This document shows, piece by piece, positions 33,745-41,961 of a stretch of 64,000 bases of DNA. The stretch comes from CBCPMX01 sp965120355. Lineage in GTDB: Bacteria; Bacillota; Clostridia; Oscillospirales; Oscillospiraceae. The stretch spans positions 1 to 64,000 of the forward strand of contig CBCPMX010000099.1 of assembly GCA_965120355.1 (NCBI GenBank), given 5' to 3'. Below the pieces are notes generated by a model. That model searched no databases. It worked only from the letters and a program-made list of their open reading frames with translations, and had not been told where the DNA came from. Within the stretch, counting starts at the first letter, position 1, and the number at the start of each line of letters is the position of its first letter. Made by a program: the position numbers and the translations under genes.

Positions 33745-34959
33745 TTGCTTTTTCGACGGATCCTTGCATTGGTGCTGTGTGTGACGTTGTTGTCCGCCGG
33801 CGTGGTTGCAATGGCTTCTGAGCGCGAAGAGATCGTTGCTTCGGAGTATGTTGCCATTGACGGAGCCTACTGTGTAGTTGACTCTCTCTACGGTGTAGAG
33901 GCCATTTACAGCAGCAATACAAGCTATTTTCAGTGTTGGGAATATGTCACGCGTTTTTATCAGGCCGTCTTTGGGATTTCCGTAGGTTATGACGGCGGCA
34001 AATTGCCGGTCAGCGGCAACAGTGCATACTGGTTCGAGACTGCCGAAACGCCCCGGCCCGGTGATATTGCCTTTGCCAGCGCTGAGCGGCGCGGCAGCTA
34101 CAACCATTGGGCTATCGTCAAGTCCTATGACGCCGAGACAGGTACCATCACCCTCATTGAGCAGAATTACAAATGGAATGGCGCGGCTGAGGTCAACCGG
34201 ACCCTTACATATCCGTCTTCTTATTATGAGGTCTATACGCTGTGCAGCGCGGACGGCCCTGTGGAGCCCATCATTGATGTGACGCAGTACGCGGACGATG
34301 ATACTACGCCGTTCCTCAACGCTGCGACGCTGATGCTGCTCAGTGCTGCCGAGCAGGAGATTACCATTTCCGGTGAATATTCCGACTATGTGCTGCCCTA
34401 TGCCAAGCAGGCGGTTTCCATGGGCATGAACATCCAGACGGAGGGCTACACGGAGGAAATCGACGCAGAGACATTCTGTGATTTGATTTTGGAAATGTTG
34501 GACGCCAGCGGCTATGATCTGCATTATGTGGATGCGCCTCCGGAAGATGAGACCAGCAGCTTGGCGATTGCCTATGCCATGGGAATCGTGGACAGCGATC
34601 TGCAGGCCGGCACGCTGATCAGCCGGGAACAGGCAGCCGCCATTATGCAGCGGTTGGTCAACTACTTGGGCGTCACCGTCAGCTACGATTTGACGGAGGT
34701 GTCTGCATTTGTGGACTATGCAGACATCAGTGCCTGGGCTGTGGGCGCCATTGCACAGATGATGGAAATGGAAATTATGGACGGCAGCACATTGTACGGA
34801 CAAAATACGTTCCAGCCCGCTGTGGTCATGACCTATGAGCAGGCGCTGACCATGGTCATGCGGCTGTACAATTACATTCCTGATGTGATTGTCAGTTCTT
34901 GTGGCTGCGGAAGCGGCGTCCCCTGTGCCGGAGAGTATCGACACGATCCTTCCAACTGA
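33745..34959 (+). CDS. Secreted CHAP-domain protein with SLH-like repeats
   Basis: A 404-residue exported protein. Signal peptide MLFRRILALVLCVTLLSAGV; CHAP-type cysteine peptidase/amidase domain with Cys64 (FQCWEY) and His121 (NHWAIV); then about 200 residues of degenerate S-layer-homology-like modules (FVDYADISAWAVGAIAQMM). Probably a cell-wall amidase or endopeptidase held at the surface. Start is TTG 33745: the promoter excludes the earlier ATG and AAAGGA lies nine bases upstream. The C-terminus is Cys/Gly-rich (SSCGCGSGVPC). Confidence 0.85.
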   Translation: MLFRRILALVLCVTLLSAGVVAMASEREEIVASEYVAIDGAYCVVDSLYGVEAIYSSNTSYFQCWEYVTRFYQAVFGISVGYDGGKLPVSGNSAYWFETAETPRPGDIAFASAERRGSYNHWAIVKSYDAETGTITLIEQNYKWNGAAEVNRTLTYPSSYYEVYTLCSADGPVEPIIDVTQYADDDTTPFLNAATLMLLSAAEQEITISGEYSDYVLPYAKQAVSMGMNIQTEGYTEEIDAETFCDLILEMLDASGYDLHYVDAPPEDETSSLAIAYAMGIVDSDLQAGTLISREQAAAIMQRLVNYLGVTVSYDLTEVSAFVDYADISAWAVGAIAQMMEMEIMDGSTLYGQNTFQPAVVMTYEQALTMVMRLYNYIPDVIVSSCGCGSGVPCAGEYRHDPSN

Positions 34960-35160
34960 ATAATTTTGCAGTGTATCACAGGCGCACCGCTGGACGTTTC
35001 CCCTCCGCGGCGCGTCTGTTCTTTATTACGTGCGATATTTTCAAGGAAATGGGAATCCAGCAGCGGCAGCCGGAACCGTTTCTGTGGGCTTCTACTCCCT
35101 TCGGGCGCGGAAACAACAAAAAAAATCTGCGCAGAAGCGGGAATTTTGGGGCTTTCACGG

Positions 35161-35189
35161 TTGACTTTTGGACAAAACAGGTATAAAAT
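35161..35189 (+). promoter_or_regulatory. SigA-type promoter of guaB
   Basis: TTGACT (35161-35166), 17-base spacer, TAAAAT (35184-35189). The 200 bases before it (34960-35160) hold no gene or switch I recognise. Confidence 0.75.
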
Positions 35190-35233
35190 GCACTTCAACT
35201 ATAGATACTGATGTAACAGGAGGAAGATCGAAC

Positions 35234-36736
35234 ATGGCTTACTTTTTCAGCGAACCGTCCCGTACCTTCAGCGAATATCTTCTGGTGCCCGGGTATTCCA
35301 GCGCCGAATGCACGCCGGCCAATGTCAGCCTAAAAACGCCTCTGATGAAATTCCGCAAGGGCGAGGAGCCGGCCCTGTCCATGAATATCCCCATGGTCAG
35401 CGCCATTATGCAGGCTGTCTCCGACGATAAGCTGGCCATTGCCCTGGCGAAGGAAGGCGGCGTTGCCTTCATTTATGGCTCCCAGAGCATTGAGAGTCAG
35501 GCCGCCATGGTGGCCCGCGTCAAGAGTCATAAGGCCGGCTTTGTGGTCAGTGATTCCAACATCTGCCCCGATGCCACGCTCAATGACATATTGGCCCTGA
35601 AGGAAAAGACCGGGCACTCTACCGTGGCTGTGACCGATGACGGCACCAACAACGGCAAATTGGTGGGCATCGTTGCCAGCCGGGACTACCGGGTCAGCCG
35701 CATGAGCGGAGAAGAATTGGTGCGGGACTTCATGACACCCATTGAAAAGCTGGTCACTGCACCGGCCAGCACGACGCTGAAAGAAGCCAATGACATCATC
35801 TGGGACAACAAGATCAACTCCCTGCCCATTCTGGACGACGAGGGCCGTCTGCTGTATATGGTCTTCCGTAAAGATTATGATGCCCACAAGGCCAGCCCTC
35901 TGGAGCTGCTGGATGCCAGCAAACGCTATGTGGTCGGCGCTGGCATCAATACCCGTGACTATGCCGAACGGGTGCCTGCGCTCATTGAGGCGGGCGTGGA
36001 CGTGCTGTGCATTGATTCTTCCGAAGGATTTACAGAGTGGCAGAAGATCACCATTCAGTGGATCCGCGAGCATTACGGCGACAGCGTGAAGGTGGGCGCT
36101 GGCAATGTGGTGGACGGAGAGGGGTTCCGCTTCTTGGCCGAATGCGGCGCAGACTTCGTCAAGGTGGGCATTGGCGGCGGATCCATTTGCATCACCCGGG
36201 AGCAAAAGGGCATTGGCCGCGGTCAGGCCACGGCCCTCATTGATGTGTGCGCGGAGCGGAACAAGTACTTTGAAGAGACGGGCATCTATGTGCCGGTCTG
36301 TTCTGACGGCGGTACCGTCCACGATTATCATGTGACCCTGGCGCTGGCCATGGGCGCGGACTTTTTGATGCTGGGCCGCTACTTTGCCCGGTTTGACGAA
36401 TCACCCTCCAACAAGGTTCGCATCAATGGCAGTTATATGAAGGAATATTGGGGCGAAGGCTCCGCCCGTGCCCGCAACTGGCAGCGGTACGACTTGGGCG
36501 GCGACAAGAAACTGTCCTTTGAAGAGGGCGTGGATTCTTATGTGCCCTACGCCGGCAGTCTGAAGGACAATGTGGCCATGACCCTCAATAAGGTTCGCTC
36601 CACGATGTGTAACTGCGGCGCGCTGACCATTCCGGAGCTGCAGCAGAAGGCCAAGCTGACATTGGTTTCCGCCACGTCTATCGTTGAAGGCGGCGCCCAT
36701 GACGTGATCCCCAAAGAGAACTCCACCATGCAGTGA
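35234..36736 (+). CDS. guaB: IMP dehydrogenase
   Basis: A 500-residue IMPDH making XMP for GMP synthesis. TIM-barrel start (SMNIPMVSAIMQAVSDDKLA), a tandem CBS pair (about residues 95-215) and the catalytic loop GIGGGSICITREQKGIGRGQ with the active cysteine. The order and length are normal though the sequence is divergent from the Bacillus type. ATG 35234 with AGGAGG upstream. Single-gene unit. Confidence 0.93.
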   Translation: MAYFFSEPSRTFSEYLLVPGYSSAECTPANVSLKTPLMKFRKGEEPALSMNIPMVSAIMQAVSDDKLAIALAKEGGVAFIYGSQSIESQAAMVARVKSHKAGFVVSDSNICPDATLNDILALKEKTGHSTVAVTDDGTNNGKLVGIVASRDYRVSRMSGEELVRDFMTPIEKLVTAPASTTLKEANDIIWDNKINSLPILDDEGRLLYMVFRKDYDAHKASPLELLDASKRYVVGAGINTRDYAERVPALIEAGVDVLCIDSSEGFTEWQKITIQWIREHYGDSVKVGAGNVVDGEGFRFLAECGADFVKVGIGGGSICITREQKGIGRGQATALIDVCAERNKYFEETGIYVPVCSDGGTVHDYHVTLALAMGADFLMLGRYFARFDESPSNKVRINGSYMKEYWGEGSARARNWQRYDLGGDKKLSFEEGVDSYVPYAGSLKDNVAMTLNKVRSTMCNCGALTIPELQQKAKLTLVSATSIVEGGAHDVIPKENSTMQ

Positions 36737-36773
36737 GGCATGCCTTTTGAATATCTGAGACGCTGAAGTACAA

Positions 36774-36806
36774 ACCGCCCGCCCAGAATTTTCTGCGGCG
36801 GGCGGT
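36774..36806. terminator. Hairpin between guaB and convergent GNAT gene
   Basis: 10-bp stem ACCGCCCGCC with GGCGGGCGGT and a 13-base loop; weak T-tracts on both sides. Confidence 0.6.
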
Positions 36807-36849
36807 ATTGCTTGCTGAAATCTGCATGAGAGCCAGTCAGACGGGCGTG

Positions 36850-37353
36850 TCAGCGTGGGATGCGTGTAAAGAAGTGGTCTCCGCTTACATGGTGGATGTA
36901 CGCGCCGTTGTGCAGCTGAACCCGTAAAGAGGGCAGATTCTCCCGCAGGACGGACAAATACAATTCCTCCTCGGGGACAAGCGCCCAAGCTTTTTCGATG
37001 GTCAGCCGCAGGCCCTCAGAGGCGTAACCATTGCCGCGGCAGTCTGGACGGATGCTGTAGCCAATGTGGCCTGCGCCGTTGGCCAGTGCCGGAGTGAGCC
37101 GGTGGCGCACCCGGAATAGACCGACGGCCTGGTTGTCCGCCCACAGAAAGAACGTTGTTTCCGGCACATAGCCCTCGGGCAGGGCAAGCCCTTGAGCGGC
37201 CTGTATATAGCCTGGCAGAATCTCCTGTTCAAATTCCGTCAGGGAGCACCCGGACGCGGGATTTATAAACCCGTTTTCCTCCTTGGGAAGACAGGTGACG
37301 AGGGCATATTGCGGAAGGAGGTCTTGAAAATTGGCTTCTTTCAGAGACAGCAT
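36850..37353 (-). CDS. GNAT family N-acetyltransferase
   Basis: A 167-residue acetyltransferase. GHIGYSIRPDCRGNGYASEG gives the acetyl-CoA-binding motif A (R/Q-x-x-G-x-G/A) and YLSVLRENLPSLRVQLHNGA the later helix. Substrate unknown. ATG 37353 chosen with GGAGG six bases upstream. Follows the YbaK-like gene by 25 bases. Confidence 0.87.
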   Translation of the reverse strand: MLSLKEANFQDLLPQYALVTCLPKEENGFINPASGCSLTEFEQEILPGYIQAAQGLALPEGYVPETTFFLWADNQAVGLFRVRHRLTPALANGAGHIGYSIRPDCRGNGYASEGLRLTIEKAWALVPEEELYLSVLRENLPSLRVQLHNGAYIHHVSGDHFFTRIPR

Positions 37354-37378
37354 GACGGGCCTCCTGAGGTGCATGGTA

Positions 37379-37858
37379 TCACGATTCTTCTCGCCAACCC
37401 TTGCAGACGTCTACCCATTGGGCGTTGCCGGAGAAACGGGCCAGTTCGTCAAGGGTCAGAGCAATGGCGCTGTTGGCGCTGCCGCAGGCGGGATAAACCG
37501 TCTCAAATCGCCGCAGGGACTCGTCAAGATAGATCTGCACGCCGGGGTTGACCCCGAAGGGGCACACGCCGCCCACGGCGTGGCCGGTGAGCGCTTCCAC
37601 CTGGTCGGCGGGGAGCATTTTCGCTTTGGTATGGAACTGCGCCTTGAATCGGGTGTTGTCCACCTTTGCGTCACCGGCAGCAACCACCAGAATGCAGTCT
37701 TCCCCCACCAGAAAAGACAGCGTTTTTGCAATGCGGGCCGGCTCGCAGCCGACGGCTGCCGCGGCCAATTCTACAGTGGCGCTGGAAACAGGGAACTCCA
37801 GAATGCGCGCATCGGCGTCAAATTGCTTTAAATAGGTACGAACCTTTTCAATGGACAT
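37379..37858 (-). CDS. YbaK/ProX-like aminoacyl-tRNA deacylase
   Basis: A 159-residue protein of the YbaK/EbsC fold. TLSFLVGEDCILVVAAGDAKVD and GGVCPFGVNPGVQIYLDESL are typical. Such enzymes hydrolyse mischarged aminoacyl-tRNAs in trans. Start ATG 37858 with AGGAG upstream. Confidence 0.88.
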   Translation of the reverse strand: MSIEKVRTYLKQFDADARILEFPVSSATVELAAAAVGCEPARIAKTLSFLVGEDCILVVAAGDAKVDNTRFKAQFHTKAKMLPADQVEALTGHAVGGVCPFGVNPGVQIYLDESLRRFETVYPACGSANSAIALTLDELARFSGNAQWVDVCKGWREES

Positions 37859-37886
37859 GACAGAACTCCTACTCATCATAAATTTT

Positions 37887-37914
37887 GCACCCGTCCGCCG
37901 CAGCAGACGGGTGC
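37887..37914. terminator. Hairpin downstream of aroF
   Basis: 9-bp stem GCACCCGTC/GACGGGTGC with a 10-base loop between aroF and the YbaK-like gene; no T-run on the minus strand, so terminator function is uncertain. Confidence 0.45.
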
Positions 37915-37962
37915 GGATGTTTCGACTATTTTAGCACAGAGGCTGCGAAAGCGCAAGCTTTC

Positions 37963-38979
37963 TTACAGTTCCCGGCCCATGAGCTGTGCCAGGGGACGCA
38001 GCTTGTTCATAAGGGTGTCAAACTGGGCCGGGGTGATGGACTGCGCTCCGTCGCACAGGGCGTGGGCCGGGTCGTTGTGGACCTCGATGATCAGTCCATC
38101 CGCCCCGGCGGCCACGGCGGCCAGGGCCATGTTTTCCACCATCCAGGCCTTGCCGCAGGCGTGGGACGGATCCACTACCACCGGCAGATGGCTCAGTTGT
38201 TTGACAGCCAGCACGGCTGACAGATCCAGGGTGTTGCGGGTGAAGGTCTCGAAGGTGCGGATACCGCGCTCACAGAGAATCACGTTGTCATTGCCGCCGG
38301 CCATGATGTATTCGGCAGACATGAGCCACTCCTCAATGGTGGAACTGAGGCCCCGCTTGAGCAGGATGGGTTTGCGCAGCTTGCCCAGCTGCTTCAGAAG
38401 ATCGAAGTTCTGCATATTCCGTGCGCCAACCTGGATGACATCGACGCACATTTCAAACATCTCGATATTGTCTGTGGACATGATCTCCGTCACAATGGGC
38501 AGCCCCGTGGCCTCCCGGGCTTTCTGGAGCAGCCGGATACCCTCATGGCCCATGCCCTGGAAGGAGTAGGGGGAAGTGCGGGGCTTGTACGCGCCGCCGC
38601 GCATGGCCGTAGCTCCGCTGGCAGCCACCTGTTGGGCGACGCCAATGATTTGGCTTTCGCTCTCCACAGAGCAGGGGCCGGCAATGATGCAGAGTTTTTT
38701 TCCGCCGGCTGTGCGGCCGCCGCCCAGGTCAATGACCGTGTCGTCGGGATGGTATTTCCGGTTGGCTTTTTTGAAGGGCTCCGAGACCCGCATGACCTTT
38801 TCTACGCCTTCCTGAAGGGCCAGTTTTTCTTCGTTGATCTTGGCGGGATTGCCCTCTGCGCCGAGGATGGTGGTTTCCGTACCTTTGGAAACCATGACTT
38901 TTACGCCGCCTTCTTCCATGGTTTTAATGGCAGCTTCCAGCTGCTCCGGGGTGTGATCCCGTTTCATGACAACAACCAT
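37963..38979 (-). CDS. aroF: 3-deoxy-7-phosphoheptulonate synthase (DAHP synthase)
   Basis: A 338-residue type I DAHP synthase of the beta group: an N-terminal ferredoxin-like regulatory domain (about 1-70) joined to a TIM barrel with IAGPCSVES, MRGGAYKPRTSPYSFQG and DPSHACGK. It condenses PEP and erythrose 4-phosphate, the first step of aromatic amino acid synthesis. The N-terminal domain in this group commonly mediates feedback. Upstream lie a promoter, an aromatic-rich leader ORF and a terminator, so transcription probably responds to aromatic amino acid supply. Confidence 0.95.
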   Translation of the reverse strand: MVVVMKRDHTPEQLEAAIKTMEEGGVKVMVSKGTETTILGAEGNPAKINEEKLALQEGVEKVMRVSEPFKKANRKYHPDDTVIDLGGGRTAGGKKLCIIAGPCSVESESQIIGVAQQVAASGATAMRGGAYKPRTSPYSFQGMGHEGIRLLQKAREATGLPIVTEIMSTDNIEMFEMCVDVIQVGARNMQNFDLLKQLGKLRKPILLKRGLSSTIEEWLMSAEYIMAGGNDNVILCERGIRTFETFTRNTLDLSAVLAVKQLSHLPVVVDPSHACGKAWMVENMALAAVAAGADGLIIEVHNDPAHALCDGAQSITPAQFDTLMNKLRPLAQLMGREL

Positions 38980-39003
38980 TGTGTCAAACTCCTTTCAGAT
39001 TAC

Positions 39004-39032
39004 AAAAAAAGCCGCGTGCCGGCGGCACGCGG
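39004..39032 (-). terminator. Attenuator terminator in the aroF leader
   Basis: On the minus strand CCGCGTGCC, loop GCC, GGCACGCGG, C, then seven U (complement of 39004-39010). It ends 25 bases before the aroF ATG, so unless it is prevented from forming it would stop transcription ahead of aroF. Confidence 0.88.
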
Positions 39033-39063
39033 TACACAGTTTAGATGGGCTGCGTCGGGTCCG

Positions 39064-39144
39064 TCACGGCATGTCAAATGGCTTCTGCCAAGTATAGCAG
39101 AAGCTAAAATAGCAATACCCATTGTGACGGACAGTATGCAACAT
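39064..39144 (-). CDS. Putative aroF leader peptide, aromatic-rich
   Basis: A 26-codon frame starting at ATG 39144 with AGAAGG seven bases upstream. Residues 10-19 read YCYFSFCYTW and residue 23 is Phe: three Tyr, three Phe and one Trp within 14 codons. It lies between the aroF promoter and the terminator at 39004-39032. Its 3' half contains the hairpin GCTTCTGC/GCAGAAGC (39081-39104), and its 5' part holds one arm of a 9-bp pairing GTCCGTCAC/GTGACGGAC (39124-39132 with 39059-39067). This is the layout of a ribosome-mediated attenuator. A second overlapping 15-codon frame (39152 down) also has Tyr, Trp and Phe but its RBS is too close. Confidence 0.75.
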   Translation of the reverse strand: MLHTVRHNGYCYFSFCYTWQKPFDMP

Positions 39145-39175
39145 TGCGCATCCTTCTCTCTGAGAAACTACAGGT

Positions 39176-39204
39176 ACTTTAACACACAAAGGCGTTAAAG
39201 TCAA
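39176..39204 (-). promoter_or_regulatory. SigA-type promoter of the aroF leader
   Basis: TTGACT (complement of 39199-39204), 17-base spacer, TAAAGT (complement of 39176-39181). The start near 39169 leaves about 25 bases before the leader ATG. Confidence 0.75.
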
Positions 39205-39235
39205 GGGGGAAATTGCGGCATTCCCGATTTTTTTC

Positions 39236-39264
39236 TTTACCGATTTGCGCGGGTGTGCTACCAT
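39236..39264 (+). promoter_or_regulatory. Extended -10 promoter of the phosphodiesterase gene
   Basis: TTTACC (39236-39241), 17-base spacer, TGC before TACCAT (39259-39264). Divergent from the aroF promoter. Confidence 0.65.
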
Positions 39265-39287
39265 GGGACGGAAAGGTGGGAGGCGGT

Positions 39288-40145
39288 ATGAAATTCGGCA
39301 TGACGGTCCTGGGCGTGGGGGCGGCGTTCTTTTTCCTGTGGATACTGGCTCTGCGCTGCCGCCGGGGGCACCGGCTGTGGCCGGAGCTGCGCCGCTGGCG
39401 CTATGCCCACAGAGGGCTGCATGACGGTGCAGCGGGCATTCCGGAAAACTCTTTGGCTGCATTTCGCCGCGCTGTGGAAGGAGGCTACGGTGCGGAGCTG
39501 GACGTGCATCTGACAAAGGACGGCAGGCTGGCTGTGGTTCATGACGACAGTTTGCAGCGCATGTGCGGTGCAAATTTGCGGGTCAGCCAATCCACGGCGG
39601 CGGAGCTGGAAGCGCTTCGGCTGGCAGGGACCAGCGAGCGTATTCCATTTCTGGAAGAGGTGCTGCCTCTGTTTGCGGGCCGTGCCCCGCTGATTGTGGA
39701 GCTGAAGGTGGACGGGCACAACGCGGCGGCGTTGTGCCGAGCGGCCACAGAGCTGTTGGACCAATCTGCGGTGACGTATTGTGTGGAGTCCTTTCATCCG
39801 CTTGCGGTCCGGTGGCTGAAGCGCCACCGTCCAGACATCTGCCGGGGACAGTTGAGCCAGAATTTTCTGCGGGAGCGGAGCGGTCTCCACTGGGCAGCGG
39901 CTTGGGGGATCACCAACCTGCTGACCAATTTCCTGACCCAGCCTGACTTCGTTGCCTTCCGTTACGAGCACCGGGATACTCTGGCGGTTCGTCTCTGCCG
40001 CCGGGTCTGGGGGCCGGGGATGGCCTTCTGGACGCTGCGGAGCATGGAAGACGTGGCGCAGTGCGAACGGGAAGGGGCGATCCCCATTTTTGAAAAAGAA
40101 GCGGACCAGCAGTCCCGGACTGCCGTGGTAGGCGCGGTCCAATAA
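39288..40145 (+). CDS. Glycerophosphodiester phosphodiesterase family protein
   Basis: A 285-residue GDPD with an N-terminal membrane anchor (GVGAAFFFLWILAL). AHRGLHDG, PENSLAAFRRAVEGGYGAEL and DVHLTKDGRLAVVHDD carry the catalytic His, Glu and Asp set of the family. It hydrolyses glycerophosphodiesters to glycerol 3-phosphate. ATG 39288 follows GGGAGG. Confidence 0.9.
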   Translation: MKFGMTVLGVGAAFFFLWILALRCRRGHRLWPELRRWRYAHRGLHDGAAGIPENSLAAFRRAVEGGYGAELDVHLTKDGRLAVVHDDSLQRMCGANLRVSQSTAAELEALRLAGTSERIPFLEEVLPLFAGRAPLIVELKVDGHNAAALCRAATELLDQSAVTYCVESFHPLAVRWLKRHRPDICRGQLSQNFLRERSGLHWAAAWGITNLLTNFLTQPDFVAFRYEHRDTLAVRLCRRVWGPGMAFWTLRSMEDVAQCEREGAIPIFEKEADQQSRTAVVGAVQ

Positions 40146-40248
40146 GCCTACCGTTCTATATTTCAATTTGAAAAAACTCTCGTTCGCAGTTTGTGCCGGG
40201 TTCACTGAGGGATGCCAATTGCCGGCCAAATAGATTGTGACGCACGGC

Positions 40249-40761
40249 TTACGAGAAAAACAGCCGTGCGGTCAGCGACGCCACAAAGAATCCGGTGAAA
40301 TCTGCGAGGAGGGCGGCGGGGATGGTGTATCGGGTTTTCCGGATACCCGACGCGCCAAAATAGACAGAGATGGTGTAGAAGGTGGTCTCCGTAGAGCCCA
40401 GCATGATGGCAGCGGTGCGGCCAACCGGCGAGTCCGGTCCGTAGGAGGCAATGAGATCGGCGCCCACCGCCAGAGCGGCAGAGCCGCTGATGGGCCGGAT
40501 CAACACCAGGGGCGCAGTCTCCACAGGAATGCCGAATAGAGAAAAGACCGGCGCCAGCAGGTTGGACAGCATGTCAATTGCCCCGGAGGCCCGCAGCATA
40601 TGTACAGCGGTCAACAGGATCACCAGGGCCGGTACAATGGAAAGCAGGAGCCGCAGACCTTCTCCAGCGCCCTCCACCAGAAGACTGTAGACATCCTGAT
40701 GCTTTCGCAGGGCTGCACAGGCGGTCGCGGCCAGGATCAACGGGACAATCGTTTCAGTCAT
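40249..40761 (-). CDS. spmB: Spore maturation protein B
   Basis: A 170-residue membrane protein of the nucleoside-recognition (Gate) family: VLIRPISGSAALAVGADLI and GSTETTFYTISVYFG. With SpmA it supports spore core dehydration. Start at ATG 40761 overlapping the spmA stop by four bases; the longer frame upstream is a shadow of spmA. Confidence 0.93.
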   Translation of the reverse strand: MTETIVPLILAATACAALRKHQDVYSLLVEGAGEGLRLLLSIVPALVILLTAVHMLRASGAIDMLSNLLAPVFSLFGIPVETAPLVLIRPISGSAALAVGADLIASYGPDSPVGRTAAIMLGSTETTFYTISVYFGASGIRKTRYTIPAALLADFTGFFVASLTARLFFS

Positions 40762-41336
40762 GGCCAGAACCTCCGAAACAAAAATGCGGCGCCTAGGCCC
40801 ACCGCCACAGAGCAGACGGAGGTGACCCACACTGCCGGCAGGATGTCGAAGGGAGCTGCCGCGCCGCAGGCTGCCCGGACAGCGGCGACAGTGGAGGGAA
40901 TCAGCTGAATAGAAGCCGTGTTCATGACGATCAGGCGGCACATCTCGTCGCTGGCTGTGTCACCGGGATGGCGGACCTGCATTTTGTGGATGGCGTCAAT
41001 GCCCATCGGTGTGGCGGCGTTGCCAAGACCCAGCAGGTTGGCGGAAAGATTGGCGCAGATACTGCCCAGACATCCGTCGTCACGGCAGCTGTCCGGATAG
41101 ATGTGCCGCAGGAGCGGGCGGAGTTTTCTGGCCAATGCGGCTAAAATGCCGCTTTTTTCTAAAACGCGGCAGACGCCGCTCCACAAACACAGCGTACCGG
41201 CCATGGACAGCGCCAGTTGGATTCCGGCGGAGGCCCCTTCCAGGGCAGCGGCGGATAGGGCGCTTTGTCTGCCGCTGAAAATTCCACAACAGACGGACAC
41301 TAAAATCAGGCCTGTCCAGATCAAACTCATAATCAT
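40758..41336 (-). CDS. spmA: Spore maturation protein A
   Basis: A 192-residue membrane protein with NLSANLLGLGNAATPMGIDA and MNTASIQLIPSTVAAVRAACG. Paired with SpmB. ATG 41336 with AAGGAGG eight bases upstream; a second ATG two codons later is possible. A SigG-like pair TGATCA..CATATAG lies upstream but is weak. Confidence 0.93.
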   Translation of the reverse strand: MIMSLIWTGLILVSVCCGIFSGRQSALSAAALEGASAGIQLALSMAGTLCLWSGVCRVLEKSGILAALARKLRPLLRHIYPDSCRDDGCLGSICANLSANLLGLGNAATPMGIDAIHKMQVRHPGDTASDEMCRLIVMNTASIQLIPSTVAAVRAACGAAAPFDILPAVWVTSVCSVAVGLGAAFLFRRFWP

Positions 41337-41479
41337 AGGGTTGACCTCCTTTATTTACCAAACTATATGAAAACAATTATGGTTTTGATCACCAGAAAAT
41401 AAGAAAATAAGAATTCACAAAAGTTTAAAAAACTGGTTTAAAAAACTTGCATTTTGGGCCAAAATGTCACACTTTGTCG

Positions 41480-41508
41480 TTGACAATTATTGTTTCTTTC
41501 CGTATAAT
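41480..41508 (+). promoter_or_regulatory. Consensus promoter of abrB with overlapping palindrome
   Basis: TTGACA (41480-41485), 17 bases, TATAAT (41503-41508), a perfect SigA consensus. The -35 is embedded in TTGTC-GTT-GACAA (41474-41486), a 5-3-5 inverted repeat that could be an operator. Confidence 0.88.
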
Positions 41509-41570
41509 GTGTATGAATTTCGTGAAATGTTTCCGATATTCAGAATTATCTTTGAAAGGGGTAGTATTTT

Positions 41571-41813
41571 ATGAAGTCGACCGGAATCGTGAGAAAGGTA
41601 GACGAACTGGGCCGGATTGTCCTGCCCATCGAGCTGCGGCGTACTCTGGACATCGCAGAAAAGGATTCCCTTGAAATTTATGTGGAGGGTGCGACAATCA
41701 TGCTGAAAAAGTATGAGCCTGCCTGCATTTTCTGCGGTGACGCAAAGAATGTCATCAACTACAAGGGCAAGAATATTTGTGTTGCCTGCATGGAAGAGCT
41801 GAAAAAGGGCTAA
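41571..41813 (+). CDS. abrB: AbrB family transition-state regulator
   Basis: An 80-residue protein with the AbrB swapped-hairpin DNA-binding domain: MKSTGIVRKVDELGRIVLPI and ELRRTLDIAEKDSLEIYVEG. The C-terminal part is short and has a CxxC...CxxC zinc-ribbon-like motif (CIFCG..CVACM), unlike Bacillus AbrB but usual in clostridial homologues. It probably represses stationary-phase and sporulation genes. RBS AAAGGGG. It has a very strong promoter. Confidence 0.92.
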   Translation: MKSTGIVRKVDELGRIVLPIELRRTLDIAEKDSLEIYVEGATIMLKKYEPACIFCGDAKNVINYKGKNICVACMEELKKG

Positions 41814-41833
41814 TTCCTGTGCAGAAAAGATAG

Positions 41834-41871
41834 TGCCCGATGTTCTCGGAGGGGAACATCGGGCATTTCTT
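41834..41871 (+). terminator. Terminator of abrB
   Basis: Perfect 12-bp stem TGCCCGATGTTC/GAACATCGGGCA with an 8-base loop, then TTTCTT. Confidence 0.8.
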
Positions 41872-41961
41872 ACTGTTTTTGTAGGCTTGTATTGTGAAGA
41901 TTATGTGAAGAACAGATTAAAACAATACAGGATGATAAAATTAAAACCGTTAAATATTAAC

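Noticed and set aside
39004..39060. T-box element in the aroF leader
   Set aside because: GTACCGCG resembles part of a T-box sequence, but the TGG needed to pair with tRNA NCCA is missing and the leader (about 165 nt) is too short for a canonical Stem I.
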